In this document: one piece after another, positions 12,830 to 23,484 of the stretch | Layout: each line of letters opens with the position of its first letter | Position numbering within the stretch: the first letter of the stretch is position 1 | Assembly: GCF_023078275.1 (NCBI RefSeq) | Contig: NC_062978.1 | Span: 25,131,967-25,195,966 of the forward strand | Reading direction: 5' to 3' | Origin: Leguminivora glycinivorella | Lineage: Eukaryota > Arthropoda > Insecta > Lepidoptera > Tortricidae | DNA: 64,000 bases | Made by a program: the position numbers and the translations under genes | The notes under the pieces: model-generated | What the model saw: the letters and a program-made list of their open reading frames with translations, nothing else | Database searches by the model: none | Told to the model about the DNA's origin: nothing

Positions 12830-13098
12830 TGATGGTGCTAATGATCATGTTGAAAAATGTTTTACATAAGCTACCTATCTTATAGTTATATAATTCGACG
12901 AGATAAAATGTTTAAACTAGTCATCAATCTATCAGCAGTTCATTAAACCCTTCATGCGATCGAGAAAGTGTCATTGATGTGTTGCCGAAGAAAGTAGTTT
13001 TATTATAACCACGTAAGCATTTTAAACCAATAGTCAAAAATGTGATAACTTCGCTGTTTCGTCAAGCCTACACAGCCGATTGTTAGCAGCTATTTTTA
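12830..13098. other. No recognised feature
   Basis: AT-rich DNA with no gene or repeat that I can relate to others in the window. Confidence 0.4.
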
Positions 13099-13258
13099 TT
13101 CGGGCGCACGTAACACTGCACGTACTGTAAGTAAACTATTCTATTCTAAAAAAATAATGTCAAAAAAAAAAAAAAACTAAGACATATGTCTTTGCCCGAG
13201 ATACAGGATTCTTTTCCTAGTTCGGGCGCACGTAACACTGCACGTACTATAAGTAAAC
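13099..13258. repeat. Direct repeat pair of ~37 bp
   Basis: TTCGGGCGCACGTAACACTG followed by CACGTACTRTAAGTAAAC occurs at about 13099-13136 and again at about 13221-13258. The intervening 85 bp include an A-run. The copies differ by one base; origin unknown. Confidence 0.7.
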
Positions 13259-13544
13259 GCATAAATGTAACATTAGCAATAAGGTTTTTTCAATAAATTA
13301 TTCTATTTTGAAAATTTTGCCTTCCGTGTAATTAGATTTTTAAAATGTACAATACTATTTGTTATTTTTTTCTATCAAGAGAATATCACAGATAAATTCA
13401 AGATTCTAATTGTTGAATCGCCTCGAGTAAGGCCTCTAAATTTATTTTTAAAATGAATGTCAATCGAATTGTAATCCGAAAAGCTAAACGACTGTATAAA
13501 ATTCCGTTCACGTAACTTACTGCCCCTTATTGTGTAAAGTCTGA

Positions 13545-13683
13545 CCAGGGGGGTTACCATGACGTGCTAAAGCCGTTCAGTTTAGGTTGAGAGAGAGGGA
13601 CGGAGCTATGTAACTGCTATAGCTGTGTCCCTTTCTCTCAACCTAAACTGAACGTCTTTAGTACGTCATGGTAACCCCCCTGG
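13545..13683. mobile_element. Hairpin MITE with CCAGGGGGGTTACCATGACG ends
   Basis: The arms 13545 to about 13608 and about 13620-13683 are near-perfect reverse complements, separated by a very short loop. Outer ends are CCAGGGGGGTTACCATGACG and its inverse; the inner parts contain TTCAGTTTAGGTTGAGAGA. It is short, non-coding and DNA-transposon-like. Confidence 0.8.
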
Positions 13684-13879
13684 AATATTATATTATGAGC
13701 ATTGTCAAGAGGGTGCCGTTATTCTCATGTTTGTGGTGACAGGTCAGTATAACATTTAAAGTCTGACTTTACGGGTCGAAAGCGATTAATGAACATTATT
13801 TTACCCTTTTCCCAACGTTCCGGTCAGGTTGCACTGGCCGTGGTCGCGGAAGACTCAGAATCAGGTCAGTTTACTACGA

Positions 13880-14135
13880 AAAACTTTTTAATAAAAAATA
13901 AAACCGCCTTCAAAAATAAGCGTGTTACAAAACACAGAGAAACTAAAAAGCCAAAAATAAAAAACCTTTGAATTCAGATTTCTTATCGGACTGCAATAAT
14001 CTAAACCCGTTCGATCAAAAAAAAAATTTTCATAATCGGTCCACGATTCTCGGAAATATTGAGTAACATACATACAAAAAAAAACATTCAGTCGAATTGA
14101 GAACCTCCTCCTTTTTTGAAGTCGGTTAAAAATAG
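13880..14135. repeat. Diverged copy of the 7.2-7.7 kb element family
   Basis: It contains AAAACCGCCTTCAAAAATAA through CTGCAATAATCTAAAC, matching one arm of the 7358-7731 inverted repeat. At its far end it carries the inverse of the CGACTTCAAAAAAGGAGGAG terminus found at 7208. The two ends in this arrangement suggest a roughly 250-bp element, of which 7.2-7.7 kb is a rearranged copy. Confidence 0.55.
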
Positions 14136-14169
14136 AGTTCTCTTCAAACTCCGCAACACAGGATTTATA

Positions 14170-14370
14170 ATAAACTAGCTTTTGCCCGCGGCTTCGCTCG
14201 CATTAAATTCTAAAATTGCGGAATGCTCCTGTGATGTGGGACGTTGAATCAAACAACTATCTCGGAGTATAGAGTTATATTCCCTCAAATAACCTAAGTG
14301 ACAGCTTATATAGTAGACGAATACACGTGTGTGGGTGAGGTGTAGTACACACACTACACCTCCCTTCTTG
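14170..14370. repeat. GCGGCTTCGCTCGC element head plus 130-bp segment
   Basis: CTAGCTTTTGCCCGCGGC begins a repeat family also seen at 17185-17371, 21270-21440 and, inverted, 51515-51615. Positions 14230-14359 are a 130-bp segment identical to 17053-17182. Confidence 0.6.
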
Positions 14371-14371
14371 A

Positions 14372-16975
14372 TGAAAAAAAAAATGATTAAAATAAGTTTT
14401 CAAAAGTTAATCATTTTTTTTTTGGTAAAATAATTATACTTTGATACATTCGTTATAAGAGTATAATTGGATCCAAAGATAACTACGATATAAAAATAGT
14501 GTTTAACAAAGTAAAATAGTCTATAATATAAAGAATTTGTTTAATATTAACCAAAAATATACCAACACAAAAAGAAAAACCAGTTTTTTTTTTTTTTCAG
14601 AGAAAAAAAAATTGCATTTAGTTTCAGATCCAGTTTAAAGATTTTTTACAATTTTATAAAGCACTGTGTTTTTTTTTTGACGAAATAAAACAAAACAATA
14701 ATAATATAGCTACAGTTATAAAGTTGAAACAAAGGATTTTTATATAGCTATTTATTCGTACACATATTCGTGTAAAAATAATATATGTAATTTACACAAC
14801 CGTAATTAGAAAAACAAACAATTTCAACTTACAAGTTAACACGATAAGACAAGTTTATTTACTACATAACTAAATGTATACTCTCTAATTAGTAATAATC
14901 ACATTTTTAAATGCCGTAGTGCATTCGTCAATACACTACGAGTCGCATGTCAAGTATGTATTACAATACATGTTTTTGTCCTTGGTACCATTTATTATAT
15001 TTGATATTATTTAAGTTATTTGTAACTTGCATTCATTGTTTTACATTTGTATTTTAGTATGACGCGTCTATAGTTAAGAGTACATGTATTATATTAATTT
15101 TATTCAACATTAAATATCGTCATTAAGTGGCATCTTCAATGCTTCACTTAAATCAAGGGTCAAGGGTACGCAACGCTTGCATTCGTGGTCGGCCGACCTA
15201 TCAATAACAACATATTTATTTGCTCAGGGTACAAGGATATTTTTTTAAGCGCACACACATACAATATATTTCTCATACAGGCAGTTCTTTTAACACTTCC
15301 TTACATAATAACCTTCCATGTGTCCAAGGAGTCTTCACGATTGGTACTCGACCGAATCATGATCAGATCTCCAAGGATTCCCTAGCCTGCCTTGTACCCT
15401 GGCGTACCCTTGTTAACCTAGTCGCACAACACCGCCTCTCGGGTCATTGTTGTTGCGATAGGTATATTTTATTTTACGCAATTTCTTTCACATTTCATTC
15501 TTACACAATCAAAACGTTAAAACCCCAATCACGCAATTACACACCGCGAAAACATCAACATATAAGATTTTCCGCAACTCCTAGTTGATCAGGCTAGGTG
15601 TCCTTAGAAAAACTCAAATGTTTTTGTTTTCCATTCCATTTTACGACCAAAAAAAAAAAAAAAAACATTATTTCACGTTACAAACCTTTCAAAATCATTC
15701 ATTTAAAACCAACGTTAACTCTTTAGCACTTACCTTACCTGTACTTCTCACAAAAAAATTCCGACCTTTACAATATCTCGCTGTTATATAAAAGTCTTGT
15801 TCATGTCAATAAGCTCAATATTTATTCATATTTTTGGCATATATATATTTTTGTCAGAACCGTGTAAAAAAAGTCTAGTCCGATACAAAAACAAATTGCT
15901 CATTCGTAAAAACACGTAAAAATAACATTAACTTATTTATTTTAAGTAACTATATTATTTTGACCTACTTCAATATGTTTAAATCTGAAATGTACCTATC
16001 GATTACTTTAACATTTAATTGTATTACTAATATACTTTAACCAATCTATGACCTGACAACTATGTAATGTGAGCTGAAATAACAGACGGCGCCTGCCGAT
16101 CCATAAAAGGAGTACACGCGCCGCCGTCATGCGCCATAATGCATAAAGAATGAAAGTATGTCTCTATAATTGTTCTTGTATATCAAATCAACAAATTGAA
16201 AAAGTTTTTTTTTTTTATACACACACACTACATTAATTTCGTTATAAAACGGAATTTTATATGGGTCACTTAAAAAAAAAAATCTGAATCCGTTGCCTAA
16301 TTCGTACATTTTTTGTAACTATTCTTGATTATATCACTTACCTAACAAAACCTTAGTACTTAAAACAAACACAAAATATTAGACATAATTCGATGTCCTT
16401 TACATATCTACACAAATTGTTCACTATTTTACTTTTATTACACACTTTTCCACATTAACATTGTATTGTCCTCGCTACTCGCCTGCCCAGGACCTGAGAT
16501 AAGGCCATGAGCAATCCATCCTGTGCTGGCAATGCCGGAATATACTGGCTGTGCCAGCATCTGCGTCCAGCGACATCACGACACCAACAACCCCTGCTGC
16601 ATACCATCCTTTTATCCCCTATTTCACTGTGTTTAAATCGAGCCAGTTTATATCACTTACGTTCACATTCGTATGATAAGTTCAATCAAATTTTTATTTG
16701 TGACTTATCATCAAAACATAGTTATAAGTTAACTTATCATCAAAAAAGTCTTTAACCTCTTAACGAAGTCTACGAACTTTATTTCTCGTCCGGAATTGAA
16801 CACTGAATTTACACTGTAGGTAATGCGTCCGAAGTCACCGATTTTTTATAACTTTTTTTTTTAAATGAGAAAGTTTCACCAACCAAATTCACCGAAAATA
16901 TAAATTTCAATAGTCCACACTGAAGTATTATAATAATCCATAAAGTGTCCTTCAATATTTTTTTTTAAATTATAA
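14372..16975. other. AT-rich DNA, nothing recognised
   Basis: Long A/T tracts dominate. Open frames near 15220-15588 (122 codons) and 16507-16755 have no recognisable domain and use AT-rich codons. The stretch 16470-16620 is less AT-rich and could hide an exon, but I see no paired splice sites that give a recognisable protein. Confidence 0.45.
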
Positions 16976-16997
16976 TATCCTTGGCCTTGGTTGCAAT

Positions 16998-17045
16998 GGC
17001 GCGGCGCGGCGCGCCGCCAGTGCAGCACAAGGCCGCACTGGCAGG
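16998..17045. repeat. GC-rich hairpin
   Basis: A GGCGCGGCGCGGCGCGCCGCC run is followed by a stem GCCAGTGC/GCACTGGC (about 17017-17024 and 17035-17042). The block is strikingly GC-rich against its surroundings and ends just before the 130-bp repeat at 17053. Confidence 0.5.
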
Positions 17046-17052
17046 ATCGCCA

Positions 17053-17371
17053 TGTGATGTGGGACGTTGAATCAAACAACTATCTCGGAGTATAGAGTTA
17101 TATTCCCTCAAATAACCTAAGTGACAGCTTATATAGTAGACGAATACACGTGTGTGGGTGAGGTGTAGTACACACACTACACTCCATACAAAATTCTATC
17201 CCCCATTTAAGTGGGGGGTTAGAAAGAGACAAAAAGTAGCCTATGTCACTCTCCATCCCTTCAACTATCTCCACTTAAAAAATCACGTCAATTCGTTGCC
17301 TTGTTTTGCCGTGAAAGACGGACAAACAAACAGACACACACACTTTCCCGTTTATAATATTAGTATGGATT
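17053..17371. repeat. 130-bp segment plus GCGGCTTCGCTCGC element body
   Basis: 17053-17182 is base-for-base identical to 14230-14359. After it comes the usual body of the family: GAAAGAGACAAAAAGTAGCC, CAACTATCTCCACTTAAAA and CGTGAAAGACGGACAAAC, ending TATAATATTAGTATGGAT. The 21270-21440 copy shares this body and ending but lacks the 130-bp segment. Confidence 0.65.
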
Positions 17372-17754
17372 TTTTACTGAACCCACGGCATCTTTTAGGT
17401 CTACTCAATTTCTCGCGCGTTAAAAAGACATCAACGCGTCGCTGTTTCATTTGTAAAGGTTACAGTACCTTAGTTACCTACGTATTTGTCGATTTACTAT
17501 TAGAGAAGAAAAGACCGTCACAGTAATTTGGAGAAAATACTTTCGAAGGTTTCGAAGCACACTATGTGACTACTTAGTTTCTACCTAGTTACTAAATGTC
17601 ATACATATTTCTTAGCCTACAGCTACCTAGGTGTAGGCTCACTCACTCAGTGTTTTTGGCAAATCTATTTACCAGCTGTCATCTTTATTTTACTCGTGCT
17701 TGATTTACTATTATTTACTTTTACGTAAACTCTTATTGCGTTTTCCATTATACA
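17372..17754. other. No recognised feature
   Basis: No gene, transposon end or repeat is visible. One motif, AAGACATCAACGCG, also occurs near 26.4 kb. Confidence 0.35.
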
Positions 17755-17990
17755 TACATACAATCACGCCTGTATCCCATAAAGGAGTAGGCAGAACACA
17801 TGAAACTACTAAAGCTTCAGTGCCACTCTTAGCAAATAAGGGGTTGAAAGAAAACGAAACCGTGACATTGCAGTGACAGGTTGCCAGCCTCTCGCCTACG
17901 CCACAATTTAACCCATATCCCATAGTCGCCTTCTACGACACCCACGGGAAGGAAGGGGGTGGAGAAATTCTTAACCCGTCACCACACAGG
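17755..17990. mobile_element. Dispersed SINE-like repeat, uninterrupted copy
   Basis: It contains CGCCTGTATCCCATAAAGG, GCAGTGACAGGTTGCCAGCC, CACCCACGGGAAGG and AATTCTTAACCCGTCACC in the order used to interpret the interrupted copies at 11.7-12.4 kb and 18.9-19.7 kb. No protein is encoded. Confidence 0.6.
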
Positions 17991-17992
17991 CC

Positions 17993-18105
17993 ATTTTCCA
18001 TTATCTGATCCGATATCGGATGTCGGAAGGATTTCAAATGCAAAAATCTAAGTCGGGCTTAAGTAAGGGTGCAACATCCGATATCGGATCGGATAATGTC
18101 TAGCC
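17993..18105. mobile_element. Harbinger-like MITE, degenerate copy
   Basis: ATTATCTGATCCGATATCGG and, about 70 bp later, CCGATATCGGATCGGATAAT form inverted ends related to the elements at 48621-48735 and 56075-57054. The outermost bases are degenerate here and no clean target duplication is visible. Confidence 0.6.
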
Positions 18106-18424
18106 TGCTTTGGTGCTTGTTTGCCGCTGTAGTATAAAAATGGCACATTACGCTTTGCCACATTAAAATGAGTAATAACAATGTTGTCGTTGGCAACCGT
18201 GCGTGCTGCGATGCGCGTGCGTTTCGCGATCATTATGAAAATTGTTTAATAGCTTCGTAATTCTGCGCATTGGGGTCGGTGACCTCCTTGCGGGTCTCTG
18301 TCTTCTAATGCATGTCTTAACTGTTAACGGCTTCATAATAACTGAGATGAAAGGAGATGATTTTCGAAATCGGTTTTCCATACAAATCTGGTTTTCCTCC
18401 CTCTTATTGAACATAAAGCCCGTA

Positions 18425-18490
18425 ACATATTTTTAAATTAAAGGAAAAATGAAAAAAAAAATCAATTTTTCCTTTAATTTAAAAATATGT
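18425..18490. repeat. Perfect 26-bp hairpin
   Basis: ACATATTTTTAAATTAAAGG (18425 onward, arm to 18450) pairs perfectly with 18465-18490 around a 14-bp A-rich loop. The same arm occurs alone at about 20229-20257, in both cases close to a SINE, so it belongs to a small repeat family. Confidence 0.65.
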
Positions 18491-18498
18491 AATATAAA

Positions 18499-18753
18499 TA
18501 ATAATAAATAAATATTATAGGACATTCTTACACAAATTAACTGAGGCCCACGGTAAGCTCAAGAAGGCAATATGTTGTGGGTACTCAGACAACGATATAT
18601 ATAATATATAAATACTTATATACATAGAAAACATCCATGACTCAGGAACAAATATCTGTGCTCATCACACAAATAAATGCCCTTACCGGGATTCGAACCC
18701 GGGACCGCGGCGCAGCAGGCAGGGTCACTACCGACTGAGCCAGACCGGTCGTC
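18499..18753 (-). mobile_element. tRNA-derived SINE, family 1, full copy
   Basis: On the minus strand the 5' head has a box A-like TGGCTCAGTCGGTAG and a box B-like GGTTCGAATCCC. This is followed by GGCATTTATTTGTGTGATGA and, at the 3' end, TCTGTGTAAGAATGTCC plus an AATAAATAAT tail (tRNA-related head, unrelated body, simple tail). Other copies: 20029-20158, 20507-20713, 46399-46497, 47407-48185 (split), 62190-62410. The A and B boxes are the expected internal Pol III promoter. Confidence 0.85.
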
Positions 18754-18859
18754 AATATCGGTAATATCGCTCGCAGACGTTGCGTGATAAAAAACAAATA
18801 AAGCCCGTAAATTAAAACATATCACAAACATACCTATATAAACTCAAGCTTTTTATTCT

Positions 18860-19096
18860 CAAAATAAAAAAGCAGAGCACATGAAACTGATAAAGTCTTA
18901 GTGTCATCTTAACAATTAATGTTACAATTAAGGTTAATAAGATAACGAAATATTGATATTGAGTAAAACGTTCCTTACCACATAATTATGACCCCATCAT
19001 GATTTATCATCGCCACACCACATGGGTATGACCCCATATCCCAATGTCGACTTGTACGACACCTAAGAAAAGACCACCCCGGAAAGAGTGCAGAAA
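18860..19096. mobile_element. Old SINE-like repeat copy, left half
   Basis: It resembles 17755-17990 (GCAGAGCACATGAAACT, GACCCCATATCCCA, GTACGACACCTAAG) but is much diverged. Its expected last segment, AATTCTTAACCCGTCACC, is found only after 19642, so the 19.1-19.64 kb element is inserted into it. Confidence 0.5.
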
Positions 19097-19642
19097 TAAT
19101 TATTTGTTATACAAGGGTGCAAAGTTGTATTTTAACGCTGAGTGTGGAATTGAAAAACGAGCAAGTTCACGATTCTATTCTCGAACCACGCACTTCGCTC
19201 GTGGTTCAACTATAGGATCCTTTCACTTGCTCGTTTTTCAACACACGAGAAGTAAAATACATTTGCACCCGAGTGTAACACAAAAAAATTTCCCTCACTA
19301 TAGCGAGGAAAGTACAACGCAAAAAACGCGTTTATCACGGCGTCCAGTAGTTCCTCATCACTCACCACTAGATTCACCCACTTTTTTCAATTTTAACACT
19401 TTCGCTACCAAGAACCCGACTGTCGGGCACACCGCTCGTAGAAGCGTAGCCGATTACATGGGGAAACCCGTATGTAGCGAAAATGTCGTAGCGCCGCGTA
19501 GAGCCCGGTTTCGAAAGTGTTAAAGCAGAAAATTTTACTATACTCAAGGTCGAATTACTTTATCCACTAGTGGAGAAAATGCGTTCTTACTCGCTGGTAT
19601 TAAAGGATAAAAAAAACACATGTTTCCGAGCTAGTGAGGGGA
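19097..19642 (-). mobile_element. Dispersed element F, inverted copy, itself interrupted
   Basis: It matches, in reverse, the copies at 55310-55728 and 59554-59980. Shared blocks are CCCCTCACTAG, CACGTGTTTTGTCCTT, TTATCCACTAGTGGATAAAG, GGGTGCAAATGTATTTTAC, CTCGAACCACTCGCTTCGC, and TTGTTATACAAGGGTGC (shown here as it reads on the + strand, that is, inverted). A short MITE (19394-19522) splits this copy. Class unknown. Confidence 0.7.
19394..19522. mobile_element. Short MITE nested in element F
   Basis: The ends TAACACTTTCG (19394-19404) and CGAAAGTGTTA (19512-19522) are exact inverted repeats. Sequence on either side resumes the F element as in its uninterrupted copies. The interior is GC-richer and non-coding. 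Confidence 0.65.
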
Positions 19643-19917
19643 AAAATTCTTAACCCGTCACCTACTGTCATAAATTGTGTAAAACGTCGTTTTCGACAAC
19701 GTCGTATACATTATATCTTGAAAATCAAAACTTGAATTCTGAATACTGATTGGTAATACAGTTACATATTGAACTTTTGGTCGTTCGCCATTTCTTATAG
19801 CCGGCAAAAAACGCGCAGGAAGAGAAAGTATTATGCACCTTAAATTTTATTCACGTGGCCTTGCTGTCGATGATAAACGAATTTTATTATTAATACAGTC
19901 CGGTTAGCCAGTTCAGG

Positions 19918-19948
19918 TAAAAACTGGCCAAGTGTGAGTCGGGTTCAT
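19918..19948 (+). repeat. CCGGCCAAG-type element, 5' fragment
   Basis: AAAAACTGGCCAAGTGTGAG followed by TCGGGTTC is a short, mutated head of the family seen in full at 8038-8889. Confidence 0.45.
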
Positions 19949-20028
19949 GCCATCAGCTTGTCATGAATCTGTGGTCTTGACCTATTTAAATACGGGCCTT
20001 ACTTAAATAAAAATAAATAAATAAATAC

Positions 20029-20158
20029 ATAGAAAACATCCATGACTCAGGAACAAATATCTGTGCTCATCACACAAATAAATGCCCTTACCGGGATTCA
20101 AACCCGGGACCGCGGCGCAGCAGGCAGGGTCACTACTGACTGCGCCAGACCGGTCGTC
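20029..20158 (-). mobile_element. tRNA-derived SINE, family 1, short copy
   Basis: The head and upstream body match 18499-18753, with box B mutated to GGTTTGAATCCC, and an AAATAAATAAAT tail directly follows. The distal TCTGTGTAAGAATG part is absent. Confidence 0.8.
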
Positions 20159-20506
20159 AAAACTTACTTATGTTGTCATAAATTTAAGTTTGTTTTTTTT
20201 TTATCATGCAGAAACGTCTGCGAGCGATATTACATATTTTTAAATTAAAGGAAAAATACTATCGGAGCGAGGATCTGATCTATTTGAACCAGAAGTGACA
20301 TTTCTGGTTGATAACAATTTTATAGTTTATACTAAAGACACTAAACGATCAGATTCGTAGGTATCCAATTCAGTTCTAATTCTGGACCAGTTATTAAAAT
20401 AGCCTTAGCATATGTACGACCTAGTATAGCGTCTGGGCATGTAAAAACTAAGGACCAAATATTTAAAAATTCACTGTTCTTACATAAATAAAATAAAATA
20501 AAATAA

Positions 20507-20713
20507 ATAAATATTATGGGACATTCTTACACAGATTGACTGAGGCCCACGGTAAGCTCAAGAAGGCTTGTGTTGCAGGTACTCAGACAACGATATATAT
20601 AATATATTACTTATATACGTAGAAAACATCCATGACTCAGGAACAAATATCTGTGCTCATCACACAAACAAATGCCCTTACCGGGATTCGAACCCGGGAC
20701 CGCGGCGTAGCAG
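20507..20713 (-). mobile_element. tRNA-derived SINE, family 1, 5'-truncated
   Basis: Tail, body and box B (GGTTCGAATCCC) are present. The match stops after CGCGGCGTAGCAG, so box A and the start of the head are missing, as expected for a truncated insertion or later deletion. Confidence 0.8.
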
Positions 20714-20849
20714 CATACATTATGTTTATTTTTATTTTTATTTTTTTCTGCCGGAAGCGCGTGTTTTGTCGCCAGCTAAATCAGCCGGCAGCGACACCAC
20801 ACATTTCACTTTCCATCTCGTTCGGACTCACATTACCACCACGTTACTG

Positions 20850-20974
20850 CTTGTGGAAAACCTTATGACTGAGATATAAGGTGGAACATTGGTCAGTCGA
20901 ACTCGTATTACCATCACTTTAGGTACTACTTGTGGAAAACCTTATGACTGAGATATAAGGTGTAACATTGGTCA
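20850..20974. repeat. Imperfect tandem duplication, ~79-bp shift
   Basis: CTTGTGGAAAACCTTATGAC through AACATTGGTCA occurs at 20850-20895 and again at 20929-20974, with CATTACCA/TATTACCA-type sequence before each. The second copy has one or two changes. Confidence 0.75.
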
Positions 20975-21269
20975 TCTTAATGTGTTACTATTAGTGGCCA
21001 ATTAGGTAACGCTAATGTTACAGATAATAAGACATTCCGACATGACTCTGTTCAATGGTCTTTTAGAATTCAGAAGAAATACAATTACAAGGTGCTTGAC
21101 CAATGCACTATGTGATAATAGGTTGCGCTTTAGAAACGATTTGTCTTTTATCACTTCATATTCTGACGACAGTGACAGATGCATTTCGTTCGCTACGATT
21201 GACATGTTGGCTATACAGTGTTACTAACTGTTTTAAGAATAAGCTTTATTTATTTCTTGCCTTATATGT

Positions 21270-21440
21270 TACTAGCTTTTGAGCGCGGCTTCGCTCGCGT
21301 TAGAAAGAGACAAAAAGTAGCCTATTTCATTCAACTATCTCCACTTAAAAAATCACGTCAATTCCTCGCTCCGTTTGGCCGTGAAAGACGGGCAAACAAA
21401 CAGACACACACACTTTCCCATTTATAATATTAGTTTGGAT
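21270..21440 (+). repeat. GCGGCTTCGCTCGC element, complete short copy
   Basis: It starts ACTAGCTTTTGAGCGCGG, contains AGAAAGAGACAAAAAGTAGC, TCTCCACTTAAAAAATCACG and CGTGAAAGACGGGCAAAC, and ends TTTATAATATTAGTTTGGAT. The tandem TATG/ATTA sequence after it is not part of the family. Confidence 0.6.
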
Positions 21441-21549
21441 AGTATGGATAATTACAATGGTAATATATAATAATCATAACATAGTCGTATAGTATAGGTA
21501 TAGAAAGCAGGCAGGCAATTATGGTCGCGCGATAAATGATAAAACATCT

Positions 21550-21592
21550 GGCCGTCCCTATCGCACTTACTAATAGTGCGGTAGGGACGGCC
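21550..21592. repeat. 18-bp stem hairpin (GGCCGTCCCTATCGCACT)
   Basis: GGCCGTCCCTATCGCACT at 21550-21567 pairs with AGTGCGGTAGGGACGGCC at 21575-21592, with one mismatch and a 7-bp loop. It is probably the core of a small palindromic MITE. Confidence 0.65.
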
Positions 21593-21699
21593 TGCCATGC
21601 TACCCGTGCAGGATTTATTGATGTACACAAAGTCGGCCAAATAAACAATCAGAAATACAATCGAAATAAATAGAACAAGTAATATTTACAGTCGAAAGT

Positions 21700-21909
21700 A
21701 CTGATGTGCCGACGGAAAGTTTCCAAAATTCTGAAATTTTCACATAGGAAATCTTCGGAAACTTTCCATACTTTGTATGGACAATTGTATGAACGGAAAC
21801 TTTCCATTTCATAAATTTAAATTCCCTTTATTTTTCGCGAAAGTTTCGTAAATTTTTCAAGAAATTTAAGATTTTTTTGGAAAGTTTCCGCAACTTGCAC
21901 ATCACTAGT
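21700..21909. mobile_element. MITE rich in GGAAAGTTTCC motifs
   Basis: It starts near CTGATGTGCCGACGG and ends near GCACATCAC, which are inverted relative to each other. Between them GGAAACTTTCC/GGAAAGTTTCC motifs recur at least five times. It is related to the insertion at 11.8-12.3 kb. Confidence 0.5.
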
Positions 21910-22369
21910 CGAAAGTCAAGTTCATTCGTTTTATTACCTTTATCAAATCAACGTACCTACCTACCAATTTAATTTGATCGTACGAATTTAGTATTTTAAT
22001 AGCCTTTTATTTCATGTTTTGGCGATTATAGAAATCAAATTTGTAAAGGTTCATAGCTACAATGGTTTTAGACAGCATTTTTAACATGAAGTAACTTTTT
22101 TGTCTACAAAGTAGAAGTGAAAACTAAGAAAATATGTTCACGTAGCCTCTACCAGTACCTACATCAACATAAGTTATGGACTGAGTGACAGACGAGTCGT
22201 GTCGTATAGTATACAATAAATAGCTAAAAAATCTTGTAATTTACACCGATGCAGGTATGTATACTGAGATGAAAATGTTATTCGTGGTAAGTATTTTAGT
22301 CAAGTACAAAACTGATTATGAATTTTAAATTCTATGTTCTCTGATATTTTAATTTGAATATCGTGAGGA
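21910..22369. other. No recognised feature
   Basis: AT-rich DNA without visible gene or transposon ends. Confidence 0.35.
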
Positions 22370-22512
22370 AACCGGACTAATTCCAGTAAGGGTAACTACC
22401 CTTCGGTTTGAAAGGTCAGATGGCAGTCGCTTTCGTAAAAACTAGTGTCTACGCCAACTCTTGGGATTAGTTGTCAAAGCGGGCCCGGGCTCTCATGAGC
22501 CGTGAGCGCCGT
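22370..22512 (+). mobile_element. SINE family 2, body fragment
   Basis: GTGAGGAAACCGGACTAATT through GGGATTAGTTGTCAAAGCGG and CATGAGCCGTGAGCG matches the body that follows the tRNA-like head at 61299-61630 and, inverted, at 24105-24456. The head is missing in this copy. Confidence 0.65.
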
Positions 22513-22927
22513 TATTTACTACTCCTGCATAAGATGCTCGTTCGCGATGTTGTTAAATATAATTTTTGATTTATTAAAAAAAAAATACTATAAATAATTA
22601 TGTAAACTCTGTTCTTGGGTCAATTTAAAATCTGTCTGTTTATTATCGTTCGCAATGGTTCGCAAAATATGTAAATTAATAAATCCAGTTTAGTTATTAA
22701 ATTTTGCAAGCACGCCACAGAATTGGACCTGAACGGCAAATAAAGGAAACAGCTACTAGGTCAGATGGCTCGATTAGCTCACAGTGTTAGCACCAATAAC
22801 CAGTTTATAGTTCTAGACATGCAAACGCGAATTTGACTATTGTGTTTTATGTCTTCGCTGCAGTCACGCCAAAGCTTAGCTACATTTTTAAATGCACACC
22901 TCGGCACATATGACGTACTATTATTTA

Positions 22928-23220
22928 TACACCTGTGGAGACTCTGCAATGAAACCCCGATCGACCAGCAGATTAAGCGCCGGAAATGGAGTTGGATTGG
23001 GCACAGGCACACACTCCGAAGGGGTCTAAACCATATACCGAGGCAAGCCTTAGACTGGAACCCCCAAGGAAAAAGAAAAAGTTGCCGTCCAAAGCAAACT
23101 TGGCGACGGACTATTATTGCAGAGGCTAAGGCTATTGGAAAGACTTGGAGCGAATTGAAGCACGAAGCTCAAGACCGATCGAGGTGGCGGCGCACTGTGG
23201 ACGCCCTCTCCCCCACCTAG
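22928..23220 (+). pseudogene. RTE-type LINE, C-terminal coding fragment
   Basis: The reading frame ends in a stop at 23218-23220 and encodes a peptide with IKRRKWSWIGH, IPRQALDWNPQGKRK, CRPKQTWRRT and GKTWSELKHEAQDRSRWR. This matches the region after the reverse transcriptase in RTE-like non-LTR retrotransposons, as I recognise it in insects. Only about 95 codons remain; the endonuclease and polymerase are absent. The frame continues upstream to 22840, but residues before about 22928 do not look like LINE protein. It is probably a 5'-truncated dead insertion. Confidence 0.85.
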
Positions 23221-23289
23221 GGGACATAGGACTTTAAGTCAAGTAAGTCATTATTTATACGGACTTATTATTTATGTATTATATTGATT

Positions 23290-23484
23290 GTAAATAATAT
23301 TGTTAATAGTTGTCGTAAATTGCTCATAGTTGTCATACTTTCTAAATTATTATTCTCACTGCACCCACATTCGCGAATTTCTGTTTTGCCCTATGGTTGA
23401 CTGGTAGAGAATGCCTTAAGGCATTGTCCGCCATTTGTACTTTTTTTTCAATTGTGCAATAAAGTTAAAATAAATAAATATGAA
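23290..23484 (+). mobile_element. LINE 3' UTR ending in AATAAA-type tail
   Basis: TTCTCACTGCACCCACATTC, GACTGGTAGAGAATGCC and GCAATAAAGTTAAAATAAAT close a retrotransposon 3' end. A second copy of the same UTR is at 56395-56595. Whether it belongs to the RTE fragment just upstream is not clear; the interval 23221-23290 is short enough to allow it. Confidence 0.65.

Noticed and set aside
12439..12885. 148-codon open frame
   Set aside because: It spans a TTAA-flanked MITE and the hairpin MITE inside it; the apparent frame is transposon sequence.
15220..15588. 122-codon open frame
   Set aside because: No domain, no splice context, AT-driven composition and an overlapping frame of similar length; nothing supports translation.
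18499..18753. tRNA genes (also 24456, 61299, 63876)
   Set aside because: A and B box-like sequences are present, but the cloverleaf stems do not close and each is followed by the same SINE body and tail; they are SINE heads.
19044..19523. 159-codon open frame
   Set aside because: It runs across element F and a nested MITE; the frame is not conserved in the other two F copies.
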